Virus record (IMG/VR): IMGVR_UViG_3300023178_000284
Location: 1-22,590 of that record
Length of the DNA: 22,590 nt
Direction: 5' to 3' (one strand)
DNA from: a virus
Shown: positions 21,117-22,590 of the stretch, one piece after another
How positions within the stretch are numbered: position 1 is the first letter of the stretch
How the letters are laid out: every line of letters begins with the position of its first letter
Position numbers and translations under genes: made by a program
Notes under the pieces: generated by a model
Told to the model about the DNA's origin: nothing
The model's database searches: none
What the model saw: only the letters and a program-made list of their open reading frames with translations

Positions 21117-22590
21117 ATACTTGCAAAGTCTTTAATTTGAATACTACCTACCATTCCAGCATGAATATCGCACTGATATCTATATCCACCTGAGATACTA
21201 TCTGGAATTTTCCAGTATAAAACTCCGCTATCTTTTGCTTGTGCGTTACTACCTTGTGAAACTGTTCCGTCTGGAGCAACATGAATCAATCCTGTATTAT
21301 AATTAACTCCACTTGGTGTTTGTATCAAGAAAGGATGTCCGCTTATTCCGTCTAGTTGAAATGCAATAGTCATTCTGTTAATGGCATAAATTGTAGGGTT
21401 ATTCGCTGTTCCGTATTGATCAAATCTATATGACGATGTAAGATTATTTGTTACAACTAACATTGTAATTGCAGGAAGTGTCTTTGAACTAAATGTAACT
21501 GTATCTGTGGAACTGTTTGTTACAATATTAATTGAAGGTGGAAATAATGCATCTGAATTATCTTGAGCAATGTTTAATGTATCAGTTGAAGTATCTGCAG
21601 ACACAGTGTTTTGTCCTGATACACCCACGCTACTAAATGCATTTTGATTGGCTTCTCCGCCACCGCCTTCTGCTGTTGAATTAATTGTAAATATTCCATT
21701 TGCATCAACAGATGTAGTAACATTTGTCCCGCCAAGTATTTGTATTGTGCTTGCAGTAGGAATATTAACTACTGTGCTATCATCTGCTGCTACTGCTAGT
21801 TCATAGCCAGTAATAATTGGCTTGTCTGAAAGGTCGTTATAACTTCCGCTAAACAAAGTAGGTTGATTAGATAAACTATTATAATCTCCATCAAACGCAT
21901 CTGTTATACCGTAACCTGCTAAAGTTGTAGGAGTTGATGTTAGATCACTAAAGGCAACACTTGTAAGATATGATGTAAGGTCAGCGGGAGTAAAACTAAA
22001 TTGTCCGTTACTTGCATTATATGAAAGACCGCCATTACCGCTTGGAGCATTTTCTGGACCAATACTTAATGCATTCAATGTTATTATACTTGGCTTATTA
22101 GTAAAGTTATTGTAATCCAAATAATAATCTGCATTAAAACCACTTAAAGTTTCTGCATCTAATCCTGCTCCACCTTCTGCTACGTCAGCACCCGGTGCCC
22201 ATTTTGCGCCATCCCATTTTAAAACTTGACCTGTTGTTGGTGCAACTGAAGTAGTATCAACATCACTTAGGAAATCAATACCAAACGGTTCAAGATTAAT
22301 TGTTACTGTATCATCACTTGAAGTTACTGCTGTATTAATATTAGTGCCGCCTGCTATAGTAAGTGTATCACTGGCTACTTCAGGTGTTGCAGCACCAGTA
22401 TCACCTGCGAATGTATAAAACACATTACCGCCGGCCGTATTGTTAATTGTAATTGTATCTGTAGTTGAATTAGTTAAAATTTCTATTCCGCTACCAGCAA
22501 TTATATTTAATGTGTCGTTGGAGCCGTCGGCTACAATATCATTTTGACCTTCTACTGAAATAGTTTCAAATGAAGGACCGCCTGATCCTC
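21113..22590 (-). CDS. Tail-fibre-like structural protein with C-terminal cupredoxin-like domain (N terminus beyond window)
   Basis: The frame is open to the right edge: at least 491 residues, start not in the window (an in-frame GTG at 22423 is not the start). Seen: repeated beta units of the form S/T-x-DT-x-T/N-I with GGTNI or GSGIEI turns, three N-D/S-L/F-S/T-N/D-x-P units (for example SYNDLSDKP) common in phage fibres, and one VLKWDGAKW unit. The last 100 residues change character: ISGHPFLIQ, GVLYWKIPDSISGGYRYQCDIHAGMVGSIQI. The order His...Cys-x2-His-x2-Met with flanking Tyr and Gly matches type I copper proteins such as plastocyanin. A fibre with a metal-binding tip is my reading. It converges on the plus-strand operon with overlapping stops. 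Confidence 0.75.
   Translation of the reverse strand, partial: GSGGPSFETISVEGQNDIVADGSNDTLNIIAGSGIEILTNSTTDTITINNTAGGNVFYTFAGDTGAATPEVASDTLTIAGGTNINTAVTSSDDTVTINLEPFGIDFLSDVDTTSVAPTTGQVLKWDGAKWAPGADVAEGGAGLDAETLSGFNADYYLDYNNFTNKPSIITLNALSIGPENAPSGNGGLSYNASNGQFSFTPADLTSYLTSVAFSDLTSTPTTLAGYGITDAFDGDYNSLSNQPTLFSGSYNDLSDKPIITGYELAVAADDSTVVNIPTASTIQILGGTNVTTSVDANGIFTINSTAEGGGGEANQNAFSSVGVSGQNTVSADTSTDTLNIAQDNSDALFPPSINIVTNSSTDTVTFSSKTLPAITMLVVTNNLTSSYRFDQYGTANNPTIYAINRMTIAFQLDGISGHPFLIQTPSGVNYNTGLIHVAPDGTVSQGSNAQAKDSGVLYWKIPDSISGGYRYQCDIHAGMVGSIQIKDFASI
21116..21430 (-). other. Cupredoxin-like domain at the end of the fibre-like protein
   Basis: Candidate copper ligands and their codons: His in GHPFLIQ (21335-21337), Cys (21170-21172), His (21161-21163) and Met (21152-21154) in YQCDIHAGMVG. 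The Cys-x2-His-x2-Met pattern and the preceding aromatic strand with a Gly-rich end are those of plastocyanin-like folds. The domain boundary at about 21430 is approximate. Copper binding is inferred; the fold could persist without metal. Confidence 0.55.

Noticed and set aside
22421-22423. GTG at 22423 as the start of a 436-codon gene
   Set aside because: The frame stays open without a stop from 22423 to the right edge and encodes the same kind of beta repeats, so the gene is longer and truncated by the window.
1-22590. tRNA genes, CRISPR arrays, insertion sequences, integrase or attachment sites
   Set aside because: No cloverleaf-like sequences, spaced direct repeats, transposase motifs or recombinase genes were seen on reading both strands; a tRNA scan would be needed to exclude a divergent tRNA.

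Overview
The window is part of the genome of a marine T4-like myovirus, that is, a lytic tailed phage with a contractile tail. The evidence is a set of recognisable T4 homologues: gp32 single-stranded DNA-binding protein, gp17 and gp16 terminase subunits, gp18 sheath, gp19 tube, a gp54-like tube initiator, gp4 head-completion nuclease, gp1 dNMP kinase, a gp13-like neck protein, gp14 and gp15. The DNA is AT-rich by eye. Several uncharacterised proteins resemble, from memory, conserved orphans of cyanophages and SAR11 phages. No photosynthesis gene is present and a PQQ precursor peptide gene is, so I lean towards a heterotrophic marine bacterium as host (SAR11 or a methylotroph would fit). The host is inference.

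Layout. At 1-957 (-) lies gp32, running off the left edge, behind a perfect-consensus sigma70 promoter. At 1126-1713 (+) is a 2OG-Fe(II) oxygenase. A 23-codon pqqA gene sits at 1741-1812 (-) between two hairpins. From 2561 up to 17495 most genes are on the minus strand. Read in the direction of transcription they are: gp13-like, a small basic protein, gp1 dNMP kinase (own sigma70 promoter), gp18, gp19, a gp54-like protein, a virion-like orphan, gp4, a prolyl-hydroxylase-like oxygenase, gp16, three orphans, gp17, a 729-residue orphan and a SAM methyltransferase. One HNH-type gene (15406-15741, +) interrupts this series antisense. A plus-strand block at 17540-21116 carries gp14, a 59-residue basic protein, gp15, a Nudix-like protein and a coiled-coil protein. 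It converges on a tail-fibre-like gene (21113 to the right edge, -) whose C terminus looks like a type I copper (cupredoxin) domain.

Regulation visible in sequence. Many late genes carry the T4-type late element TAAATA (or a one-base variant) at a nearly fixed 5-8 nt before the ATG and lack a Shine-Dalgarno (SD) sequence, which suggests leaderless or nearly leaderless late mRNAs. gp18 instead has a late element 62 nt upstream plus a strong SD. gp32 and gp1 have TTGACA-N17-TATAAT promoters plus SD, as expected for early functions. Intrinsic terminators divide the minus-strand transcript after gp19, before gp17 and after pqqA.

The most notable items are the hidden phage pqqA with its own leader, the cupredoxin-like C terminus of the fibre-like protein, the TAAATA-N5-ATG architecture, and two different 2OG-Fe(II) oxygenases plus a methyltransferase embedded among virion genes. 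No tRNA, CRISPR array, insertion sequence or integrase was seen. There is no gene-free stretch longer than 300 bases.
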